Of a stretch of DNA of 64,000 bases, positions 55,963 through 64,000 are shown one piece after another. The notes under the pieces are model-generated. The model saw nothing but the letters and a program-made list of their open reading frames with translations, searched no databases and was not told the origin of the DNA. Both the position numbers and the translations under genes were made by a program. Source of the DNA: Chaetoceros tenuissimus (lineage: Eukaryota; Bacillariophyta; Thalassiosirophyceae; Chaetocerotales; Chaetocerotaceae); NCBI GenBank assembly GCA_021927905.1, contig BLLK01000069.1:248001-312000 (forward strand). Reading direction: 5' to 3'. The first letter of the stretch is position 1. Each line of letters begins with the position of its first letter.

Positions 55963-56640
55963 ATGTATTATAAAATCTTTCAAGTGCTTCTATTCACCAT
56001 AATGGGTCTGAAAAATACAACGGCGCTCGCACAGGGAAAGAAAATCTTTTGCTTTGGAGATTCGCTGACTGCTGGATCTTCACCACCAGATTTTCAAGAA
56101 TTTCCATATGGTCCTCATCTCGAACAAAAGCTTCGACAGGGATATCCTGAAGTACATGGAAATACACTAGTCAGATGGAAAGGATATCCTGGCTGGACGT
56201 CAAGGAGTTTGTTGGAAGAAGGAGGCCTTGCAAGTACTCTCGATAAGATAGAATCTTCAGCTGGAAAAGTGGATCTTTGTATTATCCTCGCTGGTACGAA
56301 TGATTTGGCATTTGAACCTGGCGGAGAAAAGATATTGAATTCCATAAAAGCTATTCATGAAGTTGCACATAGTCGGCAAGTACCTACCCTCGCTCTTGCT
56401 ATTCCAGACAGTGCTTGGCAGCAACAATCGAGTCAGGCAAGAGAATTAGCAAATACTGTGAACCAAAAGCTATGTGAATGGTGTGGACAAAGTGGGGCGA
56501 AATTTGTACCTTTTCCGATAGAGAAATATGATAGAAATGGTGGACTATATTGTGACGATGGACTTCATTTTACAGCAAAAGGATATGAAGTGATTGCAGA
56601 AGGGTTAGTTCCAACTGTAGTTGACGTATTGAAAGCATAG
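55963..56640 (+). CDS. Secreted SGNH/GDSL hydrolase
   Basis: An intronless frame of 225 residues. A hydrophobic N-terminus (IFQVLLFTIMGLKNTTALA) is probably a signal peptide cleaved near residue 23. Block I is FGDSLTAG with Ser34 as nucleophile, block II has the Gly in WKGYPGWTS, block III is AGTND, and block V is DDGLHF with D199 and H202. The set matches SGNH esterases and lipases related to TAP/arylesterase. Substrates in the family are acyl esters of lipids or acetylated sugars; the substrate here is unknown. Length is normal for a single-domain member. Confidence 0.92.
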   Translation: MYYKIFQVLLFTIMGLKNTTALAQGKKIFCFGDSLTAGSSPPDFQEFPYGPHLEQKLRQGYPEVHGNTLVRWKGYPGWTSRSLLEEGGLASTLDKIESSAGKVDLCIILAGTNDLAFEPGGEKILNSIKAIHEVAHSRQVPTLALAIPDSAWQQQSSQARELANTVNQKLCEWCGQSGAKFVPFPIEKYDRNGGLYCDDGLHFTAKGYEVIAEGLVPTVVDVLKA

Positions 56641-56725
56641 AAAGTGTCTGGAATCAACATAAAAGCTTGAAGTATAAAGAGCTTTTCTATCTTGATAATC
56701 TTTTTTATCTACGCAAATTAATCAA

Positions 56726-59700
56726 TTACTCTTGAAAAAAATTGTTGTGTATCTTGAAAATATTGCTTGTTTTGATAGCAAACTGCTTTTGGATCGTTCT
56801 TAGACTTTCACTTGCACTAGTTCCATTTCTTGCCTTCCCTGACTTGCCTGACTTTCCGTGTTTGCTTGACTTATTGGATTTTGATGACTTGTGAGATTTA
56901 TTAGATTTTGATCCTTTTGAACTCTTGCTAGACTTGGTTGGCGAAAATATTGTAGGATAGATCCATGTCGTTGGCATTTGTATGGTAGTTGGAATAGCAA
57001 TCGGGGCGATGGTTGGCGTATCTGTATCGAAATTTCTATTTACTTCAATCACAGCCAAGTCGGATGTAAGCCTCGATGAGAGATAAGGAATATTACTATC
57101 TAGTCTTTCGACAACTTGAGACTCTGCCAAATTTCCGGTCACAATCATGATCACATCGATTCTTTGCATATTTCTTACTGTCTTTTTATTGTTCTTCATT
57201 TTGAACTTTTTCTCGTTGCTACTGTTTCTTATATTAAACAACTTTGCCCCGTATAATTTCCTTTGATTAGCTGGACAAATGCCTTGTGGTTGTACGTCTT
57301 CAATCACTGCACTTCCTTCAAAAGATTCAAGTAATAAATCTTCGACAGTTTGTACAAGCAAGACTTGATTGACAGAGTCGAGAGAGCAAGAACCAGTTAT
57401 GGTAATTGTCACTTTTGTTGCAATCGCCTGAATGATTGTCGGCTGTTGAGATGGTCGGCTAGATGGCTTCATTGTGGGGGATTTTGTTGGTGGAGACTGC
57501 TTAGTTGGAATAGATGTTTCTATTTTGGTCGGTGAGTCTGTTGGTGCTTTCGTTGGGAGACGTGAAGGTGTACCAGTGGGCAATGAATCAGAAGGTTGAA
57601 GAGTTGGAATGACACTTGGTGGGAGAGATAGAACTGTTGTTGTGGGTACATCTGAGCCAATATTTGTAGGGGAAGTCGAGCCACTGCTTGGATTCATTGT
57701 CATTGATGGTTGAGTTGGGGCAATGGATGTACTAGGAGAGATAGTTACCTTGTCTGATACACTAGGAGCCAAGGATATGCTTGGAGATGTGCTGTCAGAA
57801 ACTTTTAGAGTACTAGGAGCCAATGATGTGCTTGGCGATGAGGTATTCGGTTCATTACTGGTGGATGGACTTTCACTTGTTATTGAAGGCAATTTTGATG
57901 GAGAGTTACTCCCCACATTGATCACCGGTGCAGTTGGGCTTGAGGTTATTGAAGGTACTTCTGAATTTCGCATGAATGGTTGATTCGAAGATTGACTAGG
58001 ATGTAGGGAGGGTTCTTCGGTACGAGTTGAAGACGGAAAGGAAGAAGGTGAAATTGAAGGCAATGGCGACTCTGAACTTAGTATTGTTGGTCCAGGCGAC
58101 AAAGAAGGGCTTTCTGAAGACTCATTATTCGACGAGGAAGGATCCATGGAAGGTATTGTAGCGTATTTTTCAGAGGGACTTTGTGAAGGTACCGAAGAAG
58201 GCGAGGGCGACTCTGAAGAAAAAGTGGATGGTTTTGATGATGAGCTGGGTACATCTGTGATTTCAGTGGTCGACAATGACGATGGAATAGATGTTGGCAA
58301 AGATGAAGGTAGGATGCTTGGACTCTCACTACTTTTAGTAGACGGTGATAAAGAGGGAATGGTAAAGGGAAGGGCAGATATTGATGGTTGAGACGAAGGT
58401 AGATTGCTTGGTGTGATGGATAATGTAGGATTATGCGATGAGCTTGGACTTTCTGAAATAGTCATGGTAGGCACCAGTGATACTGATGGGAGACTTGACG
58501 GTTGGAATGATGGTTTTGCCGACGCTGTGTCTGTTGGATTTGCGGTTGGAGTAGCCGTCGGACCAGTCAATTCAACAGCTTGATACACTTCGACGTTACC
58601 ATCATAGTAATCACCAAAGAACTCTCCTCCGACAATAATGTGTGCTCCATCTTTACTCATTGCAAGAGCAGTTCCAAAACGACCACCTACATTTCCCCCG
58701 TTTATCGAAGGACCTATTTGTTCCCAATCATCACCTTTGTATTGAAATATTTCAATTTTACCCTCATTTGTAATTGTAGTATCATGTTGGGGTGTACCAA
58801 AAGCAATGACCGAGCCGTCATAATTTATTACAACAGATTTGCCGGAACTGTCATCAAGACTTACACCAGAAAATGTTTGTCCTATTTGCGTCCAAGTGCC
58901 ACTCACTTCTTGATATACTTTTACTTCACCTGTATTACTGATTGCGTTCTCTCCAGTGCCAGTGTCATCATTGGGAGAGCCTATGATTACGTATTGACCA
59001 TTACCAGAAATTACAACATCTTCGCCAAAGTTCCCATAGTTTTCAGTACCGAAAATAGTATCACCAATTTGAACCCAAACATTATTGACCAATTCATAAA
59101 TTTCCACACCTCCTGCATTGTAATAATAGTTTCCTGCTTGTGATTTTGGAGATCCAACAGCGATTCTATTTCCATCATCACTCAAGGAAATAGAGCCTCC
59201 CAAAAAGCTTTTATCATCAGCCATAATTGTATTCCCCATTTGTATCCAGCCACTTCCAGCAAATGTGAAAATATAAACATGTCCATAATCTTCGGAATAA
59301 TAATCATCATTTGGTACAGTAGCATTCCAGTCAGCCCTAAGAGCAGGAGCACTAAATGCCAATATTGAACCATCTCCATTTATCGATACGTCTGTCCCCG
59401 TTTTCCCATAGTATCCATCACTAGTTAATGTATCCCCTAACAATTCCCAGGTATTTGTCGAAGCATTATAGTCATAAATTAAAACTGAACCTGAGTAATA
59501 TTCTTCATTTGGTGCACCAGCTACCAACCTATATCCATCATTACTCAGAGCTACCGAGGAACCAAAGTATACATCCGACGTCAATCCTTGGATCTGATTC
59601 CCCAGTTGAGTCCAAGTATTAGAACTAGCGTTGTACTCGTATACAGTCACACTGCCTTGATAGTAATTACGGCCCTCTGCCCCAACAGCAATTATATTTC

Positions 59701-59959
59701 CAGATTCATTCATGGCTACTGCTGACCCAACCAGATCGCCACTTCCCGCGACTCCTTCTATGGATTGACCAATCTGTTCATATCTGTAGACTTTATTGGG
59801 ATCCAGAGCTTCAATCCTTCGACGTGCAGTCTGTGTTCTTTTTCGTTGGGCTTGATGTTGAACGTCAATCATTTCCGACCGAGCTACATTCATTTCATAT
59901 ATTATAAACAGAAGACCGCCAATGCATAGGATGACATAGCTACGTATTGTTATCATCAT
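56726..59959 (-). CDS. Secreted beta-propeller protein with Pro-Ser linker and lysine-periodic tail
   Basis: An intronless frame of 1077 residues. The N-terminus (SYVILCIGGLLFIIYEM) is a signal peptide or anchor. Residues about 60-465 hold seven FG-GAP-type blades of the pattern FGSSVALSNDGYRLVAGAP and GSVTVYEYN, an integrin-alpha-like propeller. Residues about 470-850 are Pro-Ser repeats (PSxSPS types). A small domain at about 860-1000 has two Cys and follows a VTITITGSCS strand. At 1009-1042 comes a tail in which twelve Lys stand at every third position, separated mainly by Ser, Asn and Gly. Such KxxK clusters are known from silaffin-type proteins of diatoms. The protein probably works at the cell wall. 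Confidence 0.85.
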   Translation of the reverse strand: MMITIRSYVILCIGGLLFIIYEMNVARSEMIDVQHQAQRKRTQTARRRIEALDPNKVYRYEQIGQSIEGVAGSGDLVGSAVAMNESGNIIAVGAEGRNYYQGSVTVYEYNASSNTWTQLGNQIQGLTSDVYFGSSVALSNDGYRLVAGAPNEEYYSGSVLIYDYNASTNTWELLGDTLTSDGYYGKTGTDVSINGDGSILAFSAPALRADWNATVPNDDYYSEDYGHVYIFTFAGSGWIQMGNTIMADDKSFLGGSISLSDDGNRIAVGSPKSQAGNYYYNAGGVEIYELVNNVWVQIGDTIFGTENYGNFGEDVVISGNGQYVIIGSPNDDTGTGENAISNTGEVKVYQEVSGTWTQIGQTFSGVSLDDSSGKSVVINYDGSVIAFGTPQHDTTITNEGKIEIFQYKGDDWEQIGPSINGGNVGGRFGTALAMSKDGAHIIVGGEFFGDYYDGNVEVYQAVELTGPTATPTANPTDTASAKPSFQPSSLPSVSLVPTMTISESPSSSHNPTLSITPSNLPSSQPSISALPFTIPSLSPSTKSSESPSILPSSLPTSIPSSLSTTEITDVPSSSSKPSTFSSESPSPSSVPSQSPSEKYATIPSMDPSSSNNESSESPSLSPGPTILSSESPLPSISPSSFPSSTRTEEPSLHPSQSSNQPFMRNSEVPSITSSPTAPVINVGSNSPSKLPSITSESPSTSNEPNTSSPSTSLAPSTLKVSDSTSPSISLAPSVSDKVTISPSTSIAPTQPSMTMNPSSGSTSPTNIGSDVPTTTVLSLPPSVIPTLQPSDSLPTGTPSRLPTKAPTDSPTKIETSIPTKQSPPTKSPTMKPSSRPSQQPTIIQAIATKVTITITGSCSLDSVNQVLLVQTVEDLLLESFEGSAVIEDVQPQGICPANQRKLYGAKLFNIRNSSNEKKFKMKNNKKTVRNMQRIDVIMIVTGNLAESQVVERLDSNIPYLSSRLTSDLAVIEVNRNFDTDTPTIAPIAIPTTIQMPTTWIYPTIFSPTKSSKSSKGSKSNKSHKSSKSNKSSKHGKSGKSGKARNGTSASESLRTIQKQFAIKTSNIFKIHNNFFQE

Positions 59960-60282
59960 GTAGCCTTGAGCTTTTGCAAGTACAAGTTATCTATTGCAGT
60001 AACTTGATTTACTATGTATTGTTAAAGTTTTATTCATGCCTATTCAAGTGCCAACCATAGAAAATAGAAAAGACTTTTGCAATTGCTGTTACATAGAGAT
60101 TACAATGATGAAGGTGCACCTCTCTTATCGGAAAAGAAAAAACGTCATTGCAAAAGGTCTACAAGACTGAAAAAGGCCATTTTCAATTTTTGACACCGAC
60201 ATTTTAGTAGAGGCAGTGCAGACCTTCTTCAACAACTTCAAAAATCTCACTTGCAATAATAAATCTCATTATAATTATTTTC

Positions 60283-62967
60283 TCATGTACTTGAATCATC
60301 AAATACACTCTTTAATTGTTTTGGATCAAAGGGCATATCTGATAGCCCTTCAATTTGTAGATCGCTATTTATACTTTGTATGCTTTGCGCAGATATCGAA
60401 CTAATTTCTTTGAACCTGTTCAACATGTCAGTACGGGAATCCCTTTTTGTTTGAGATACAGCTGATTCCAATTCTTTATAGCCCTTTAACAATTCGTCAA
60501 CCTTCCTTAAATGGTCGCTGCCTAGAAGTGATCCACTTGCGCTGAATTCACTGTTGGTTGCATAATTGCTCTTATTGGACTTTGTTTCAAATGATGAATT
60601 CAATTGTTCTTCGTTGAGAGTACCCAATCCGAAGGACGCTCCAAAATAAGATATGTTTCCTCCTGTCATAGTGTCTCCAGAATTCGCATTTGTTTTCATC
60701 ATTTGCAGAAATGGATTACTATCCATCTGATCATTTTGTTTCTGATAAATATCATGGCCGGAAACTTGACCAACTTCAGTATTTTTTCTATTTTCCATCG
60801 TAGGAATGGAAATATTAGGTTCTAGATCAGTCAAACTTCCTGGTCTATTGATACTACCATTTGACGACAACTGTTGCAAAAATGGATTGTTTGCCAAACG
60901 ACTGCTGTGTTGGTCGAAAATACTCGCACCCAAATCATTTCCTGATGGTATATCGGACGAACTCCCGAAAGTATTGGTGGAACCAATAGACGACAGTTTA
61001 CCATTGGACGATAATTGCTGCAAAAATGGATTATTCGCCAAACGATTACTATGTTGTTCAAATACAGATGCATTCTGAGTATTCTCTTGTCTATTAGCAT
61101 CACTTTTCTCCACGATATCAAATGCCGATCCATTCCTTTTGGTCAATCCAAAATTATCTTGTCTCTGACGATGCAAAGCATGACTTGATTGTTGGTTCAA
61201 CTCAAATGCAGACGCAGATTTTTTGCTCAAAAGAGGATTCCTTGCTGATCGATCACGTAGAATGGAAGCCGTATCAAAGTCTTTTAGTTCTGATACGGTG
61301 TCGCCTCCCAAATCACGGTTAGAGGACCCATACCAATCAAAATTCTTTTTAGATCCATCCTCGTCATTTTCATTCGTCGTAACATTTACACGTGAGTTAA
61401 AATTTCTGGATCGTGATAAATGGAATGACGACTGCCCAAATACCGGCGTGGAATTAGAATATGACAATAAATTATTCTTGGACCTTTTGCTACCCTCTAG
61501 CGAGTGTTGATGAACTTCGGTCTGTTCCATAGCCTGAGACATCAATTTACGCTTAGATAGAAAAGAATCTGACTTTTTCATTGTATTTTGAGAAGCAGTC
61601 CTTGGCATAAGACTGTTGGAAGTACTCCGCCTTAGCATATGACTTTGCATTGTAGTGTTGGAAGTTGTCCTTCTCAGCATATTATTATTCGAACCCGATC
61701 TTGACATGGAAGAAGTGTTGAAATTATTGGAAGTACTTCTTCTCAGTAAATGCTTGCTGGCGGAAGGAATTTCGTTCATGTTATTTATCATACCAGATGC
61801 ATCATTCGTAGAAGGTGTCCTCTGCATCATGTTATTGGCTGGGCTTGAAACTCCTGAGATCTGCAAAACCTCACTATTGGAATTTACAGGATTCAAAACA
61901 AAATTATTGGCCCTTGATCCCTGCATCATAGTATTTGGAGTATTATTTATCATATTTGGCGCATCATTTGGAGAAGGTGTCCTTTGCATCAAATTAGGAC
62001 TTGCACTTGCACTGGCTGCGACCATGTTGTTCGAGTTGCTATTCACAGTGCTTGTATTCATGATACTTTGCGCATTAGCTCCCAATTGAGCTATTATTTG
62101 TTGTTGTAAAAGCTGTCTTTGGTCCGAAGGCAACTGATTCATGAGCATGTTGAATACTGAAGCAGTGTTATTTGCAGAGTCAGGCATTTGAGGCATCTGC
62201 TGAGCTTGGGGTATCTGAGCTTGAGGCATCATTGCAGGAAAACCAGGACTACTAGAACTGGTGGTAGTCGGAGGATGAAACTGCTGATGCAAAGTAGGAT
62301 TTTGCAGGTCGGAGTAATTGCTTGAATTAGAATAGGGTCTATTTTGAGAAGCCTGGGAGCTGATTTCTGCTCCACCGGATGTATATGAGTTTGGTGTGAA
62401 GTTGCTACTAAAGGACGAGTTATCGGATGAAACAGGCTGTGTATCAACTACAGTGTCAGTAGCACTAGAGCTGGTAACATTCGCCGGATCACTTGAGCCA
62501 ATAGCAGCGGGTTCTCCATTGCTCTGAGGCATAGGCTGCATGCTGCTAAAATCTGGCTCTTGCATCGGAAAGCTCCAACCCCGTTCATCTGCTTTAGGCT
62601 TTGCATTTCTCTCTATTTTTTCACATAGACTAGGATTACATCTTAGAAATAATTCATGGTAGTAACTTCCACAGTCGGGATGCCTCACACCATTGATTCG
62701 TTTGAAGCCCCATATAGATAATTGCTTTCTAAAGGATTCATAGTGCTTTGTCTTGAAGTAGAGAGGCATAATTTCTGACTCAAACTTTTTCCGATTATGT
62801 ACGCGGAAGGATCGCCCGTGATCCGACCAACTAATTATAGTTTTCCATTGGGGTGCGGCAAGATCAATATGTTCAAGGATCTTAAAGACTTTGAATGGAA
62901 AAGAGGCCGCTAGAATAGAGGCTCGGCTCATGGTAAGGTGAGAAATAGAGGTCTCAGTTCTCGACAT
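60283..62967 (-). CDS. Heat-shock-factor-type transcription factor
   Basis: An intronless frame of 894 residues. The HSF DNA-binding domain is at about 20-120: FPFKVFKILEHIDLAAPQW, then IISWSDHGRSFRVHN, FYFKTKHYESFRKQLSIWGF-like recognition helix (LYFKTKHYESFRKQLSIWG) and FLRCNPSL. The winged-helix core matches HSFs, a family much expanded in diatoms. The rest is Asn/Ser/Gln-rich disorder with repeats: LLRRSTSN-type units at about 400-460, and three copies around RLANNPFLQQLSSNG near 620-720. No clear HR-A/B trimerisation zipper follows the domain, which is usual for many diatom members. Targets are unknown. The start at 62967 gives the domain its usual distance from the N-terminus. Confidence 0.88.
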   Translation of the reverse strand: MSRTETSISHLTMSRASILAASFPFKVFKILEHIDLAAPQWKTIISWSDHGRSFRVHNRKKFESEIMPLYFKTKHYESFRKQLSIWGFKRINGVRHPDCGSYYHELFLRCNPSLCEKIERNAKPKADERGWSFPMQEPDFSSMQPMPQSNGEPAAIGSSDPANVTSSSATDTVVDTQPVSSDNSSFSSNFTPNSYTSGGAEISSQASQNRPYSNSSNYSDLQNPTLHQQFHPPTTTSSSSPGFPAMMPQAQIPQAQQMPQMPDSANNTASVFNMLMNQLPSDQRQLLQQQIIAQLGANAQSIMNTSTVNSNSNNMVAASASASPNLMQRTPSPNDAPNMINNTPNTMMQGSRANNFVLNPVNSNSEVLQISGVSSPANNMMQRTPSTNDASGMINNMNEIPSASKHLLRRSTSNNFNTSSMSRSGSNNNMLRRTTSNTTMQSHMLRRSTSNSLMPRTASQNTMKKSDSFLSKRKLMSQAMEQTEVHQHSLEGSKRSKNNLLSYSNSTPVFGQSSFHLSRSRNFNSRVNVTTNENDEDGSKKNFDWYGSSNRDLGGDTVSELKDFDTASILRDRSARNPLLSKKSASAFELNQQSSHALHRQRQDNFGLTKRNGSAFDIVEKSDANRQENTQNASVFEQHSNRLANNPFLQQLSSNGKLSSIGSTNTFGSSSDIPSGNDLGASIFDQHSSRLANNPFLQQLSSNGSINRPGSLTDLEPNISIPTMENRKNTEVGQVSGHDIYQKQNDQMDSNPFLQMMKTNANSGDTMTGGNISYFGASFGLGTLNEEQLNSSFETKSNKSNYATNSEFSASGSLLGSDHLRKVDELLKGYKELESAVSQTKRDSRTDMLNRFKEISSISAQSIQSINSDLQIEGLSDMPFDPKQLKSVFDDSST

Positions 62968-63662
62968 TTAGATTTCTTGCGTATAAATCAGATTTTTTTA
63001 CTATGCATATATTGATAATTTTTCTTCTATGTCAAGTAAAAGAATTTGCGTCTACCTAGTTTTGATGTTGCTGAAAGGTGGTTTCGCAGTCTTTTGGTAA
63101 ATGGTGAAGAAGTGAAGTATGTATTGTACTGGTGGCCCCTTAAAAACACAAGATGTGTATCAATCGTATACACACGGAATGAGACAAAATGTCTTGAAAT
63201 TCTCAACATTGACATGGTTCAAGTTGAAGTACAATGCTGACATGAAATGAAAAAGCGGTAAGCATTTCAAAGTGCAAAATCCACGCTGTTGTTCGGAACT
63301 TTAAATGTTGTAGAGAAACTCTCTATATGAATATCTTTTCTCATGCAATTTATTCTTTAAAAAATAAAACAATTCAAGCAAAGATCTAATATCTGGTTAA
63401 AGAATGTGTTCTCTTTCAAATGGATCACGTAAGCAAGCTATCGACAAAAGTAGCTCGTATGTTGAAGCATTTATTTACACGATTTCATATGTTCATACGT
63501 CATGCAAGGTACTTAGATAGATAAAGACCTGGACGTCATGTTCATTACTCCTACTAGTACATACGGTACATACGTACTGTTGAAGAAGAATAAGTGTTCT
63601 AAAACAATTCCAAAAAAAATAAGAATTTTATGTCCATTTTTTTATAAACTGTGAAATTGAGT
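62968..63662. other. Upstream region of the HSF gene with coding-like fragment
   Basis: AT-rich, with TATA-like GTATAAAT near 62980. It includes the fragment at 63046. CGGTACATACGTACTG near 63566 is partly palindromic. Confidence 0.35.
63046..63240 (+). other. Coding-like fragment without a start codon
   Basis: 64 open codons reading LRLPSFDVAERWFRSLLVNG, then YVLYWWPLKNTRC and ending TGA. The composition looks like globular protein, but the frame begins after a stop with no ATG and no acceptor was identified. It might be a last exon or relic. Confidence 0.25.
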
Positions 63663-64000
63663 GGAATTCGCAACGTGACACTAAACTTTGAGTCCCAAGA
63701 GGATAATGAAGAGACATTGGACGTTGTTATTAATACTGAACTGGTTAGGAAACAAGAAAGTATGTCAAAGGAAGAGTGGGCAAGGTTTGATCAAGAATCT
63801 TTTACTGCGAAGTATAATGAGAGTATTCCGTCAGATGCTGTGATAAGTCGTATTGTAGTAGATGGTATACCTTGGGCGGATAGTCTCAAAGGAATCACTG
63901 TTGTAACAAAAAAAGTACACACTGTTGTAACGAAAAAAGTCAAAAAAGTTCACAAATTGATCGAACAAGGGTTTAAAGTACAATTCATGTACAAGGGAAC
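63663..64000 (+). CDS. Partial gene running off the right edge
   Basis: One frame is open from 63648 to the window end. It reads GIRNVTLNFESQEDNEETLDVV, then SKEEWARFDQESFTAKYN, SIPSDAVISRIVVDGIPW, then a Lys/Val repeat TVVTKKVHTVVTKKVKKVHK. The first ATG is at 63762. The earlier codons also look coding, so an upstream exon may join near 63650. No family recognised; it has no stop and so is only a 5' part. Confidence 0.55.

Noticed and set aside
58580-59143. 187-codon frame antisense to the propeller gene
   Set aside because: It is the shadow of the FG-GAP repeats; the minus strand carries clear repeating blades.
1-64000. CRISPR arrays, insertion sequences, retrotransposons, rRNA genes
   Set aside because: No spaced direct repeats, transposase or reverse transcriptase motifs, or rRNA sequence were seen.

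Overview
This is nuclear DNA from a eukaryotic microalga, most likely an AT-rich centric diatom. The evidence is short GT-AG introns of about 60-100 bp, gene spacing of a few hundred bp, secreted proteins with Pro-Ser repeat linkers, an HSF-type regulator with a long disordered tail, a kinesin-light-chain-type TPR relic, and a protein with a Lys-x-x-Lys tail of the kind linked to silica. No operons, CRISPR arrays or transposon genes were found. Exons were joined by hand. Each join was accepted only where GT-AG sites and reading phase agreed and, where possible, a known motif was restored.

Layout. 1-4 kb: the 3' end of an unknown gene, a small secreted PDI, and a bZIP factor. 4-6.8 kb: gene-poor. 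6.8-14.2 kb: a PH plus RelA/SpoT-like protein, a secreted unknown, two divergent VTC1/DUF202 proteins, a tRNA-like relic, and a MYND/Sel1 protein. 14.7-21 kb: a tail-anchored unknown, a Pro-Ser/discoidin-like secreted protein, an FAD monooxygenase, and splicing factor AAR2. 21.4-33 kb: a zinc metalloprotease with duplicated modules, two unknowns, a ferric reductase carrying an inserted isochorismatase-like domain, a TPR pseudogene, and an MFSD5-like transporter. 33.6-42.5 kb: two membrane proteins, exosome CSL4 facing SSU-processome MPP10, an ankyrin protein, and a reading frame split by one in-frame TAG. 43-55.5 kb: a large F-box/ARM gene and a 2409-residue bromodomain/PHD/AT-hook chromatin protein, transcribed divergently from a region with two E2F-like sites. 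56-64 kb: an SGNH hydrolase, a secreted beta-propeller protein with twelve lysines spaced every third residue, an HSF, and a partial gene at the right edge.

Most genes are independent single units. Functional themes are RNA processing (AAR2, CSL4, MPP10), chromatin and transcription (bZIP, HSF, bromodomain/PHD), cell surface or wall (metalloprotease, discoidin-like, propeller), and metal or phosphate handling (ferric reductase fusion, MFSD5-like, VTC pair). The most striking items are the reductase-isochorismatase fusion, a 5-nt microexon encoding part of the PDI active site, the lysine-periodic tail, the PH-RelA/SpoT-like fusion, and the in-frame TAG gene.
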